64,000 nucleotides of DNA from DAOUET01 sp034430155 (lineage in GTDB: Bacteria; Chloroflexota; Anaerolineae; Anaerolineales; UBA4823), in contig DAOUET010000092.1 of NCBI GenBank assembly GCA_034430155.1, positions 68,597-132,596 of the forward strand, written 5' to 3'. Positions 26,956-35,128 of the stretch are shown here, piece after piece; the first letter of the stretch is position 1; the number at the start of each line of letters is the position of its first letter. Under the pieces are notes generated by a model. That model searched no databases, had not been told where the DNA came from, and saw only the letters and a program-made list of their open reading frames with translations. A program made the translations under genes and the position numbers.

Positions 26956-28032
26956 ATGGCTCGAAGCAGTTCTTCTTCAAATGAACCCAATGAAGCTCGC
27001 CAGGTGGCGCTGGATAAGGCCTTAGGAGATATCACCAAGCGATACGGCGACGGCGCCATCATGCGCCTGGGTGAATCGCAACATTTGTTGGTAGAAGTTA
27101 TCCCAACCGGGTCGCTTTCATTGGATATCGCTCTGGGCGTTGGTGGCATCCCACGTGGTCGCATCACAGAAATCTACGGCCCGGAATCCTCCGGAAAAAC
27201 CACCATCGCACAACACATCGTTGCCGAAGCCCAGAAGCTGGGTGGCACCTGCGCCTTTATCGACATGGAACATGCCCTTGACCCATCCTACGCATCTCGC
27301 TGCGGCGTTAATCTCGAAAGCCTGCTAATTTCTCAGCCCGATATGGGCGAACAAGCGCTTGAGATCACCGAGACTCTGGTACGTTCGGGCGCCGTGGATG
27401 TGGTGGTGATCGATTCCGTGGCAGCCCTGGTACCACGGGCTGAGATAGAGGGCGATATGGGCGACGCCTCCATGGGTATGCAGGCTCGTTTAATGTCCCA
27501 GGCTTTGCGTAAACTTTCCGGGGCGATTAAACAGACGAACACCTCCGTAATCTTTACCAACCAGCTGCGCCAGAAAATCGGCGTGATGTTCGGCAATCCA
27601 GAGACCACATCCGGGGGAATGGCTTTAAAATTTTATGCTTCGGTCCGCTTGGATGTACGCCGCATCCAATCCATCAAGCTAGGCTCAGAGATCATCGGCA
27701 ACCGCACGCGTGTGCGGGTGGTTAAAAACAAAGTGGCGCCACCCTTCCGCACGGCTGAATTCGATATCATGTACAACGAAGGTATTTCTAAAGCCGGGGA
27801 TTTGCTCGATCTAGCTGCCGAGCTTGAAATCATCGAGAAACGCGGATCTTACTATTCATATGGTGACATTCGCCTGGGGCAGGGACGCGAGAACGCTAAG
27901 GATTTCCTGCGAGAGAACCCTGACCTTTCGAATGAAATTGAGCTCGCAATTCGACAGCAAGCCCTGAGTGGGCTATTGCCCTTCCCGCTTAACGATGAGA
28001 ACGACTCCGAATTAACCGATGAGGAAATCTGA
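26956..28032 (+). CDS. recA: Recombinase RecA
   Basis: 358 residues. Walker A GPESSGKTT (~74), the VVVIDSVAALVPRAEIEGDMGD block with Walker B, MSQALRKLSGAI, IFTNQLRQKIGVMFG (L2 region) and the C-terminal domain are all present. RecA drives strand exchange and, in many bacteria, the SOS response. The frame is open upstream through the palindromic repeat, but ATG 26956 with AGGAG 8 bases away gives the usual N-terminus. Confidence 0.97.
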   Translation: MARSSSSSNEPNEARQVALDKALGDITKRYGDGAIMRLGESQHLLVEVIPTGSLSLDIALGVGGIPRGRITEIYGPESSGKTTIAQHIVAEAQKLGGTCAFIDMEHALDPSYASRCGVNLESLLISQPDMGEQALEITETLVRSGAVDVVVIDSVAALVPRAEIEGDMGDASMGMQARLMSQALRKLSGAIKQTNTSVIFTNQLRQKIGVMFGNPETTSGGMALKFYASVRLDVRRIQSIKLGSEIIGNRTRVRVVKNKVAPPFRTAEFDIMYNEGISKAGDLLDLAAELEIIEKRGSYYSYGDIRLGQGRENAKDFLRENPDLSNEIELAIRQQALSGLLPFPLNDENDSELTDEEI

Positions 28033-28066
28033 AACCGCCATGATACCAATCAGCATTGGTAAATAA

Positions 28067-28615
28067 GTGAGCAAAAAGCCCCCTATTGGCTGGCTCATCC
28101 TTTTCCCCATAGCGGTCGCAGCCTGCACGGCCAGCGGTGAAAAAGTCACTCCTTACGTAGCCCCTTCCTTGGCTGCTCCAGCCGCGTTGATAACCGCACC
28201 AGCCCGCACCACCCCTACCAACCCGCAAGCGATGGCCGATCTGAGTGAGGGTCTTCGCCTGACCCCTACGCCTGCTTGTATAGCTGGTCTCACCTTTCTT
28301 GACGATTTAACCATCCCCGATGGGAGCAGCGTATCACCTGGCACGCTCCTGGATAAACGCTGGCTAGTGGAAAATAGCGGTAGCTGCAATTGGAATCAGA
28401 GCTATCGATTAAAGATAATCGCTGGCCCTGACCTGGGAGCACCCAACGAACAAGCCCTTTATCCTGCCCGTAGTGGAACTCAGGCGGTTATTCGCATCGC
28501 TTTCATTGCGCCCGCAGAGCCAGGTGCCTACCGCAGCGCCTGGCAGGCTTTCTCCCCCCAGGGAGAGCCCTTTGGCGATCCATTTTTCATCGAGATCATT
28601 GTCCAAATGCCCTGA
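28067..28615 (+). CDS. Lipoprotein with NBR1/Ig-like domain
   Basis: 182 residues: signal peptide ending VAAC (lipobox, ~Cys20), a Pro/Thr/Ala linker to ~70, then an NBR1-type Ig-like domain with the characteristic DGSSVSPGTLLDKRWLVENSG (split at LL) and CNWNQSYRLKII, ending EPFGDPFFIEIIVQM. In Chloroflexota such domains are common on surface lipoproteins; the ligand is unknown. GTG start, 34 bases after recA. Confidence 0.8.
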   Translation: MSKKPPIGWLILFPIAVAACTASGEKVTPYVAPSLAAPAALITAPARTTPTNPQAMADLSEGLRLTPTPACIAGLTFLDDLTIPDGSSVSPGTLLDKRWLVENSGSCNWNQSYRLKIIAGPDLGAPNEQALYPARSGTQAVIRIAFIAPAEPGAYRSAWQAFSPQGEPFGDPFFIEIIVQMP

Positions 28616-28687
28616 TCCTCTGCCGGATCAATGAATATCCGGAATGATCCGAACGAAAACGCCAAACGGAAAAATTAACCGCTTCTT

Positions 28688-29947
28688 CTAAGTTCCCTCC
28701 TTCCATGAGTTCAGGTATGCCACCTGCTGGGAGGTTAGCACATCAATTTGGATACTCATAGCTGCTAATTTCAACCGGGCGATCTCATGATCGATCTCCC
28801 CCGGCACGCTGTGTACTTGGTTAACCAGCGTGTCGGCGTTCTTAACCATGTATTCCAAGCAGAGCGCCTGGTTGGCGAAGGACATATCCATGACGCTGGC
28901 TGGATGCCCTTCAGCGGCCGCCAGGTTTATCAAGCGACCCTCACCCAGCAGGTTTATCTGACGACCATCCGGCAGCTGGTATTGCTCCACATAAGGCCGC
29001 ACCAGGTGTTTGTCAACCGCCATCGCTTCCAGAGCGGGGATGTTGATCTCGACGTTGAAGTGACCGGAATTGGCAACGATAGCCCCATCTTTCATGATTT
29101 CGAAATGATGTTTGTCAACCACATTGATGTCGCCTGTCAGGGTCACGAAAATATCACCTACTTTGGCAGCTTCCATCATTGGCATCACCCGAAAGCCATC
29201 CATAACTGCTTCGAGGGCTGGCAATGGATCCACTTCGGTCACGATCACGTTGGCGCCCATGCCCCGCGCCCGCATTGCCAGGCCGCGCCCGCACCAACCA
29301 TATCCTGCTACCACAAAATTCCGGCCTGCTAGTAGGATATTGGTGGCCCGGACAATGCCATCGATGGTGGATTGGCCGGTTCCATAGCGGTTGTCGAAAA
29401 GATGCTTGGTCATGGCATCGTTTACCGCCAAGACAGGAAACATCAAAGCCCCATCGGCAGCCATGGCTCTCAAACGGATCACACCGGTGGTGGTCTCTTC
29501 CGTCCCGCCGATAACGCCCTCTAGCAGCTCCCGGCGCTCCTTGTGCAAGGTGCTGACCAGGTCAGCGCCATCGTCCATGGTCAGGTTGGGATGATGGTCC
29601 AGAGCAGCGTCAATGTGCTTGTAATAAGTCACATGGTCTTCACCTTTGATAGCAAAGACCGGGATTTCAAAATGAGTCACTAGGGAAGCTGCCACATCGT
29701 CCTGAGTGGAGAGGGGATTCGAAGCAGTGAGCACTACCTCCGCACCGCCTTCCTGTAAAGTATGCATCAAATTGGCAGTTTCCGTGGTGACATGTAGGCA
29801 AGCAGAAATGCGCACCCCCTCTAGCGGACGCTCTGTTGAAAATCGTTGGCGGATCAAACGTAATACGGGCATCTCGCGCTCCGCCCATTCGATGCGCCTA
29901 CGCCCACCTTCAGCTAAATGCATGTCCTTGACATCATATTTATCCAT
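28688..29947 (-). CDS. ahcY: Adenosylhomocysteinase
   Basis: 419 residues, the short archaeal/thermophile type without the ~40-residue eukaryotic insert. Substrate-domain motifs ACLHVTTETANLM and ASNPLSTQDDVAA; NAD-binding loop GYGWCGRGLAMRARGMGA (~215); DNRYGTGQSTIDGI; and C-terminal VEQYQLPDGR and VNQVHSVPGEID. It splits S-adenosylhomocysteine to adenosine and homocysteine. ATG 29947 is chosen because GGAG lies just upstream. It is the last gene of mtnA-adenosine kinase-ahcY. Confidence 0.95.
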   Translation of the reverse strand: MDKYDVKDMHLAEGGRRRIEWAEREMPVLRLIRQRFSTERPLEGVRISACLHVTTETANLMHTLQEGGAEVVLTASNPLSTQDDVAASLVTHFEIPVFAIKGEDHVTYYKHIDAALDHHPNLTMDDGADLVSTLHKERRELLEGVIGGTEETTTGVIRLRAMAADGALMFPVLAVNDAMTKHLFDNRYGTGQSTIDGIVRATNILLAGRNFVVAGYGWCGRGLAMRARGMGANVIVTEVDPLPALEAVMDGFRVMPMMEAAKVGDIFVTLTGDINVVDKHHFEIMKDGAIVANSGHFNVEINIPALEAMAVDKHLVRPYVEQYQLPDGRQINLLGEGRLINLAAAEGHPASVMDMSFANQALCLEYMVKNADTLVNQVHSVPGEIDHEIARLKLAAMSIQIDVLTSQQVAYLNSWKEGT

Positions 29948-30048
29948 GAGAGTCTCCATCAAAAAGAAAGATTATGTGAAACCAGACGACGATTTACTCG
30001 CTCAAATCGTTACGAAGTGAAAGAATCCAGCCACTGCTTCGTCAACCT

Positions 30049-31014
30049 TCAACCTGCCATGAACAACCCGTCCAAAAGCCCGCCATCGTCAAAATGCCTG
30101 CGAAAACGAGCCAGGAATTCCGTTCGGGTATAAGTATGCCCTTGAGGACCTTGCTGTTCGATGCAATAAGTGGCAGCAAGTGCCCCCAACTCTCCACAAA
30201 TCTCCAGGTCCATTCCATGGGCGTAACCGGTCAGGAAACCGCCCCTGAAAGCATCACCTACCCCTGTGGGATCAACGATAACCTCGGGGACAACTACAGG
30301 GATACGATATACCTGCTCTCCAGCGTAAATAGTGGCTCCCAATTCCCCTTGGGTTACCACTGTGAACCTGGTATGCTCCCTAATTTCCTGTAATCTCATT
30401 GAGATTCTGTTTTGGATCATACTCAGCTCATAATCATTCACAAACAGGGCCAAGGCACCTTCCACTCCCTGGCGCAGCTCATCGTCTCTCAGGCGAGGGA
30501 TTTGCTGGCTCGGGTCGTATAAATACGGTACGCTCATTTCCTGGCATTCGACTACATAGCGAGCCATGGCATTAGGTTCGTTGGGCGAGATCATCACTAC
30601 ATCGGGTGTTTCCCCATCCAAATCATATAAAGACAACTCGGCTGCATGCGCCATAGCTCCCGGGTAAAAACTGGCAATCTGGGAATTAGACCGGTCGGTA
30701 TTGGCAAAAAAAGAGGCGGTATATTCACCAGGAATCACCCGAATAGCAGTTGTATCCACCCCTCGACCTTCTAACCAACTTCGGTATTCCTCGAAATCCT
30801 CTCCGACGGTTGCATAGATACGGGGGTGTTCCCCCAATAACGCCAGGGTATAAGCGATGTTTGGGGCAGTTCCTCCCGGCCGCCGCACCAGGCTTTCCAC
30901 CAGAAATGAGAGACTCAGGGATCCAAGTTTATCAGGCAAAATGTGATCCCGAAAATATCCAGGAAAGGACATCAAGTAATCAAAAGCCACTGAGCCGGTC
31001 AGGACGATATTCAT
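30049..31014 (-). CDS. adoK: Adenosine kinase (mycobacterial PfkB type)
   Basis: 321 residues. Beyond the PfkB motif DPTGVGDAFRGGFLTG, it carries blocks I recognise from Mycobacterium tuberculosis adenosine kinase: TGSVAFDYLMSFPGYF at the start, SLSFLVESLVRRPGG, QIASFYPGAM, and DPSQQIPRL. Its place between mtnA and ahcY makes metabolic sense, because ahcY releases adenosine that must be removed to drive the reaction. The assignment as adenosine kinase is by remembered sequence similarity plus context. Confidence 0.82.
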   Translation of the reverse strand: MNIVLTGSVAFDYLMSFPGYFRDHILPDKLGSLSLSFLVESLVRRPGGTAPNIAYTLALLGEHPRIYATVGEDFEEYRSWLEGRGVDTTAIRVIPGEYTASFFANTDRSNSQIASFYPGAMAHAAELSLYDLDGETPDVVMISPNEPNAMARYVVECQEMSVPYLYDPSQQIPRLRDDELRQGVEGALALFVNDYELSMIQNRISMRLQEIREHTRFTVVTQGELGATIYAGEQVYRIPVVVPEVIVDPTGVGDAFRGGFLTGYAHGMDLEICGELGALAATYCIEQQGPQGHTYTRTEFLARFRRHFDDGGLLDGLFMAG

Positions 31015-31069
31015 AGCCGTTTTCCGTAGTGATGTATTACATTATTTTGGGTTTGTGAAGAAGCCAGGA

Positions 31070-32122
31070 TCATCTTTCATCGTCCCGAACAAATTCAGGC
31101 AGGTTCTGCTCGAAGGGCGGATACACTACCCCGTACTCTGTCACAATCGCCGTGACTAAACGGTTGGGGGTTATATCGAATGCCGGATTGCGAGCGGAGG
31201 CCTTGATAGGAGCCACGCGTTTCCCTCCTACCTGTAGGTCAAGTATCTCACCAGCGTCACGCTCTTCAATCGGTATTAATTCCCCATCAGCCAGGGATAA
31301 ATCCACTGTTGAAGTGGGAACGACTGCGTAAAACGGCACATTATTATCGTCAGCAGCCAGGGCGAGCATGTAGGTGCCAATTTTATTGGCTACGTCCCCG
31401 TTTACAGCTACCCTGTCGGCGCCTACAAATACTTTCTGTGCCTGCCCGGTGTGCAGGAAATATCCAGCAGCATTATCGCTGATAATTTCGTAGGGGATGC
31501 CATATTGCTCCAGTTCCCAGGCGGTCAGACGCGCCCCTTGGAGGCGCGGTCGGGTTTCATCCACCAGGACGCTCACTTGCTTGCCCATCTCGTGCGCCAT
31601 GCGGATGACGCCCAAAGCTGTTCCCCATTCCACTGCTGCCAGCGAACCGGTATTGCAGTGATGGATCACGGTGTCACCGTCATCGATCAAAGCTGCGCCA
31701 TAACCGGCCATACGCTGGTTGATGACCACATCCTGGTCAGCAATCCGTTGAGCTGCCTGCAAGACCGCTTGCTGCAGGTCATCAACTGATCCCGAAACCA
31801 GCATGGCGACACTCAACACCCGCTTGAGCGCCCATCTTAAATTAACAGCAGTCGGTCTGGCTTTACCCAATGTTTCAGCAGCGTCTTTCAATTCCTCACG
31901 GAGTATGTCCACATCCTTCGCGGTGGACTGCCGGGCTGCTAATGCAAGGCCGAAAGCGGCGGCGGCACCAATCGCCGGCGCGCCTCTCACCACCATCTCC
32001 CGGATGGCTGCAGCTACTTGGCGGTAATCACCGTAACTTACTATCCGGAACTCACCAGGCAGTAAACGCTGGTCGATCATACACAATTGCCCGCTAGGGT
32101 AATGCCACTCAATCGTTCGCAT
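31070..32122 (-). CDS. mtnA: Methylthioribose-1-phosphate isomerase
   Basis: 350 residues with the MtnA/eIF2B fold: MVVRGAPAIGAAAAFG (~46-61), HHCNTGSLA with the catalytic Cys (~153), VDETRPRLQGARLTAWE, and GADRVAVNGDVANKIGTY with the catalytic Asp (~235). It converts 5-methylthioribose-1-phosphate to the ribulose form in methionine salvage; mtnP in this window supplies the substrate. A terminator-like hairpin lies only ~12 bases upstream of its start, downstream of a strong promoter. Confidence 0.93.
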   Translation of the reverse strand: MRTIEWHYPSGQLCMIDQRLLPGEFRIVSYGDYRQVAAAIREMVVRGAPAIGAAAAFGLALAARQSTAKDVDILREELKDAAETLGKARPTAVNLRWALKRVLSVAMLVSGSVDDLQQAVLQAAQRIADQDVVINQRMAGYGAALIDDGDTVIHHCNTGSLAAVEWGTALGVIRMAHEMGKQVSVLVDETRPRLQGARLTAWELEQYGIPYEIISDNAAGYFLHTGQAQKVFVGADRVAVNGDVANKIGTYMLALAADDNNVPFYAVVPTSTVDLSLADGELIPIEERDAGEILDLQVGGKRVAPIKASARNPAFDITPNRLVTAIVTEYGVVYPPFEQNLPEFVRDDER

Positions 32123-32134
32123 ACCTAATACGCT

Positions 32135-32161
32135 AAAAAAACGCCCTCGCCGGAGAGCGTT
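32135..32161 (-). terminator. Hairpin plus T7 tract in the mtnA leader (attenuator-like)
   Basis: On the minus strand AACGCTCTC pairs with GAGGGCGTT (9 bp with one G-U, 4-base loop) and runs straight into seven T. It lies between a TTGACA-N17-TAAACT promoter and the mtnA start. Confidence 0.7.
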
Positions 32162-32179
32162 ATCTCGAAAGGTGAATTG

Positions 32180-32208
32180 AGTTTAACATGGGTATACAGC
32201 TTTGTCAA
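32180..32208 (-). promoter_or_regulatory. Promoter of mtnA operon
   Basis: TTGACA (32203-32208) and TAAACT (32180-32185) with exactly 17 bases between. Predicted start near 32173, giving a ~50-base leader that contains the terminator-like hairpin. Confidence 0.65.
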
Positions 32209-32241
32209 AGGGATAGCTGCCAAGAGTGTCAAAGAAAGCTA

Positions 32242-32727
32242 TTACAGTTTGTCTGGGGGTTTTTGATTCACAGAATCCGGGTCAACCTGAACAACCCGAA
32301 TATTCGCCTGCTCTTCCAGCTGGTGGATATAAACCCGAATTTCATTTTCCCTGAAAATGCTCCTGGCGGTTTTTGGTTTGGGTTTACCCATCACCATGAT
32401 ATCGGCTGGGGAATTTCTGACGAATTGGTCGATCTGGTTTCGGATGTTGCCCTGCATTACGACATAACCCACTTCCGATACACCTCGCCGGGTTGCCCGG
32501 TCACAAAGGATCATCATGGCAAATTGGCCCATTTTATTTAACTCCTCATATATCACGCTCAGAGGGCCGATGGTGGCATGCTGCAAAAACTCAGCATCCA
32601 TTACGTGGAGAAACGTCAGCCTGGCACCGTGCTTCAAGGCCAAGTCAATAGCATGGGTGACTGTCGCCCGGCTTTCCGGTCTTCCCCGTACGGCACAGAT
32701 AATGTGACGGATTTCCTCCTCGTTCAT
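32242..32727 (-). CDS. Universal stress protein family protein
   Basis: 161 residues of USP fold: IICAVRGRPESRATVTHAIDLAL at the start (split after SRA), then a strand/helix pattern with GNIRNQIDQFVRNSPADIMVMGKPK. The usual ATP-binding Gly motif at the C-terminal side is not clear, so it may not bind ATP. It is the third gene of a minus-strand operon, 28 bases after the transporter, with a second USP at the other end. Confidence 0.78.
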   Translation of the reverse strand: MNEEEIRHIICAVRGRPESRATVTHAIDLALKHGARLTFLHVMDAEFLQHATIGPLSVIYEELNKMGQFAMMILCDRATRRGVSEVGYVVMQGNIRNQIDQFVRNSPADIMVMGKPKPKTARSIFRENEIRVYIHQLEEQANIRVVQVDPDSVNQKPPDKL

Positions 32728-32755
32728 GATCTCTATCTCCCATTTCTACCTTTAC

Positions 32756-34483
32756 TCAACCAGGTGGCGGGCTTAGTACCAGGAAACGCAAGATCAACCA
32801 TAGCGTTGCCAGCCCGACCGTGATAAGTAAAGCCGGAAATCCCTTCTTTATAAAATACATATAGGAAATGGGATAACCAGCCCGTTCAGAAATCCCTGCA
32901 GTTACCATATTAGCTGAAGCCCCGATCAGTGAACCATTGCCACCTAGGGCTGAACCCACTGCCAGACAAAAGAACAACACTTTACTATGAGCTCCCGGGA
33001 CAATAGTGGACAGATAGCCAATTACCGGCAGCATAGCAGCAGTAAAGGGAATATTGGCGATCACCGTAGAGATGATCGCGCTCACCCAGATTACAGTCAA
33101 CATCGTTAGAAGTAAACTTCCTCCAACCAGACGGGCAATCAGGTCTGCGATCATGCTGATCAACCCTACTTCTTGGATGGAGCCGACAACGATAAACAAG
33201 GCAATGAAAAAAACTAGAGTCGTCCAATCAACGGCTTCGATCATTTCTTCAATATCGGGTTTAATCCAAACCAACAACACAGTGGCACCCATCAAGGCTG
33301 TCACTGCGGGTACCAGGTGTACATTTTCACCAAAAATAAAGAGGATGAGCATTCCAGCCCCTACCCAGCCGACTTTTTTTAAATGGTCTAATTCGGTGAT
33401 GTGCGCTCGCTCGGACAGCTTTTCCAACAATAGAGGCGAGACCTCGCTGGCAACTTGCAGTTCACGGCGGTAAGCAAATTGGCTGTAGATGGTCAGTCCA
33501 AGCATGGCCAAAATAACACCAGGCGTCAGATTTACCAGGAAACCGTTGAATGATATATGAGCGTATGAACCGATCAGGATATTGGTGGGGGTTCCGATTA
33601 AAGTGCTGATCCCAATTACATTTGAGGCCATCACTTCGGGCATGAGCAATGCCAGCGGATTAATACCTAAGGCCAAGGCGATCTGCACGGTGATCGGCGT
33701 CATCAACAGCATAGTAGTCACGTTATCAAGAAAAGCGGAAGCGACGCCAGTGATGATCATCAATATCGTGACCAACAACCAAGCCTGCCCACCTGAAAGT
33801 TGATAGGCTACAAACGCCAACCATTGAAAGATACCGGTTCTCTCCACTACGGCGATTACGATCATCATGCCCATCACCAAGAAGATCACATTCCAATCGA
33901 CATAATGAAGAGCGCCCTGAAAATTAAAGATAAAAAGCCCTTCTCCCAGCAGATCACTGGAGTAGCTGAAAGCGAAGATGATGGAAGCACCCACCAGAGC
34001 CGCCAAGGTATTATGCAGCTTGTCAGCTGCGATAAGCAATAACATGATCACAAAAGTAAGGGTAGCTATCCAAAAAGCCAAATTTATTTGCCTGTTTAAG
34101 GTTATTACAGGCATGGCGACAGTTTCACCCAAACGCAGGTCTTTTATGGCGCTTGCATCCAATTCCAGGTCAACATCTTTAAAGTGGGCGCGTTGGATAT
34201 CTACGCTTAGGCTGCCAGAAATTGGATTGGATGATGGTAAGATCAAGGTGTAACGCCCATCAGGTTGTGTGCTAGCCTCTGCGATCGGATTGGTTTGCCC
34301 ACTTGCCTTCAGCATTACCTCAGCAGCCTCCACCGGCTGACCTTGCTGGTCGATCACCTGACCAATGATCACTCGCTCTGGTTCCGGTGTCTCCACCTGA
34401 GCATGTGCCCGAGTGATTACCAGGGCAAGGCTAACCCCGATCACAATCAAGACCAATAAAGCCCGAAGAAATCGACTATTCAT
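32756..34483 (-). CDS. SLC13/ArsB-NhaD-type ion transporter with N-terminal beta-sandwich domain
   Basis: 575 residues. A signal peptide (~1-28, AHAQ) and a ~95-residue carboxypeptidase-regulatory-like domain (GQVIDQQGQPVEAAEVML, PDGRYTLILPSS) precede ~12 membrane helices. FLDNVTTMLLMTPIT and IGTPTNILIGSYA are the family's paired re-entrant motifs. Members carry arsenite, Na+/H+ or dicarboxylates; the cargo is unknown. Its start overlaps the upstream USP stop by 8 bases. An external beta-sandwich on this transporter family is uncommon in my knowledge. Confidence 0.83.
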   Translation of the reverse strand: MNSRFLRALLVLIVIGVSLALVITRAHAQVETPEPERVIIGQVIDQQGQPVEAAEVMLKASGQTNPIAEASTQPDGRYTLILPSSNPISGSLSVDIQRAHFKDVDLELDASAIKDLRLGETVAMPVITLNRQINLAFWIATLTFVIMLLLIAADKLHNTLAALVGASIIFAFSYSSDLLGEGLFIFNFQGALHYVDWNVIFLVMGMMIVIAVVERTGIFQWLAFVAYQLSGGQAWLLVTILMIITGVASAFLDNVTTMLLMTPITVQIALALGINPLALLMPEVMASNVIGISTLIGTPTNILIGSYAHISFNGFLVNLTPGVILAMLGLTIYSQFAYRRELQVASEVSPLLLEKLSERAHITELDHLKKVGWVGAGMLILFIFGENVHLVPAVTALMGATVLLVWIKPDIEEMIEAVDWTTLVFFIALFIVVGSIQEVGLISMIADLIARLVGGSLLLTMLTVIWVSAIISTVIANIPFTAAMLPVIGYLSTIVPGAHSKVLFFCLAVGSALGGNGSLIGASANMVTAGISERAGYPISYMYFIKKGFPALLITVGLATLWLILRFLVLSPPPG

Positions 34484-34922
34484 CCGCTATTCCCCCCGTC
34501 AAGACCACCTTGGCACCAGCTTCACGTTCAATCCTTTCACTGAAACGTTGCAGCTGTCCTTTGCTGAAGATATTTTCTGGATCCCGACCCTGGGGCAATC
34601 CTAGAACCAAATAATCAGCTTTTATTTCATGGCATTGGTTAATAATTTCGTCAACGACTTTGCCGTGTCGCACAATCCCTTGCGCGGCAAGCTTTTTCGC
34701 AGCCGCGGCGGATTGCGCTGACAACAAGATGAATTCTCCCATTTGGTGCATTTCGGCTGAGATGGCCTGCACACGGCTGCTGGTGGTGTGGGCAAGAAAA
34801 TCCAGATTAACTACATATAAGAAATATAGAGGCAAACCGGTTTCCTCAGCTAATGAGATCGCATGGTCAATCGTAGACCGGCTGTCTGGCCCACCTCGAA
34901 TTGCACAAACAATCCCGGACAT
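34476..34922 (-). CDS. Universal stress protein family protein
   Basis: 148 residues: GIVCAIRGGPDSRSTIDHAIS at the start (split at SR), VDEIINQCHEIKADYLVLGLPQG in the middle. It resembles the other USP of the operon, especially the CAxRGxPxSR start, so the two are paralogues. It is first in the operon and translationally coupled to the transporter by an 8-base overlap. Confidence 0.78.
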   Translation of the reverse strand: MSGIVCAIRGGPDSRSTIDHAISLAEETGLPLYFLYVVNLDFLAHTTSSRVQAISAEMHQMGEFILLSAQSAAAAKKLAAQGIVRHGKVVDEIINQCHEIKADYLVLGLPQGRDPENIFSKGQLQRFSERIEREAGAKVVLTGGIADE

Positions 34923-35022
34923 GCTTCATTCCTTCCTGCCAAAAGGCAAAACGTTACTCGATGGATCTATCCAATACCCATTTCAACATCTGAAGTGTAA
35001 CCCCGAGACTTTGATCGGTTAC

Positions 35023-35051
35023 ATTATAAGGTCACACACCATCCAAGTCAA
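35023..35051 (-). promoter_or_regulatory. Promoter of the USP-transporter-USP operon
   Basis: Minus-strand TTGACT (35046-35051) and a perfect TATAAT (35023-35028) with a 17-base spacer, ~100 bases upstream of the first USP start. Confidence 0.75.
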
Positions 35052-35091
35052 ATTCTTCAAAATTCTCCTGACTAAAGATCCACTACGGACA

Positions 35092-35121
35092 TTGACACCT
35101 AACTCTCCTCTAGGGTATAGT
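35092..35121 (+). promoter_or_regulatory. Promoter of the transglycosylase gene, likely leaderless
   Basis: Perfect TTGACA (35092-35097), 18-base spacer, TATAGT (35116-35121). The ATG at 35129 lies 7 bases after the -10, at or next to the predicted +1. Confidence 0.7.
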
Positions 35122-35128
35122 CACCAGC

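Noticed and set aside
32123..32242. SAM or SAH riboswitch in front of mtnA or ahcY
   Set aside because: The mtnA leader is about 50 bases and holds only the terminator-like hairpin; the adoK-ahcY gap is ~100 bases with no recognisable aptamer.
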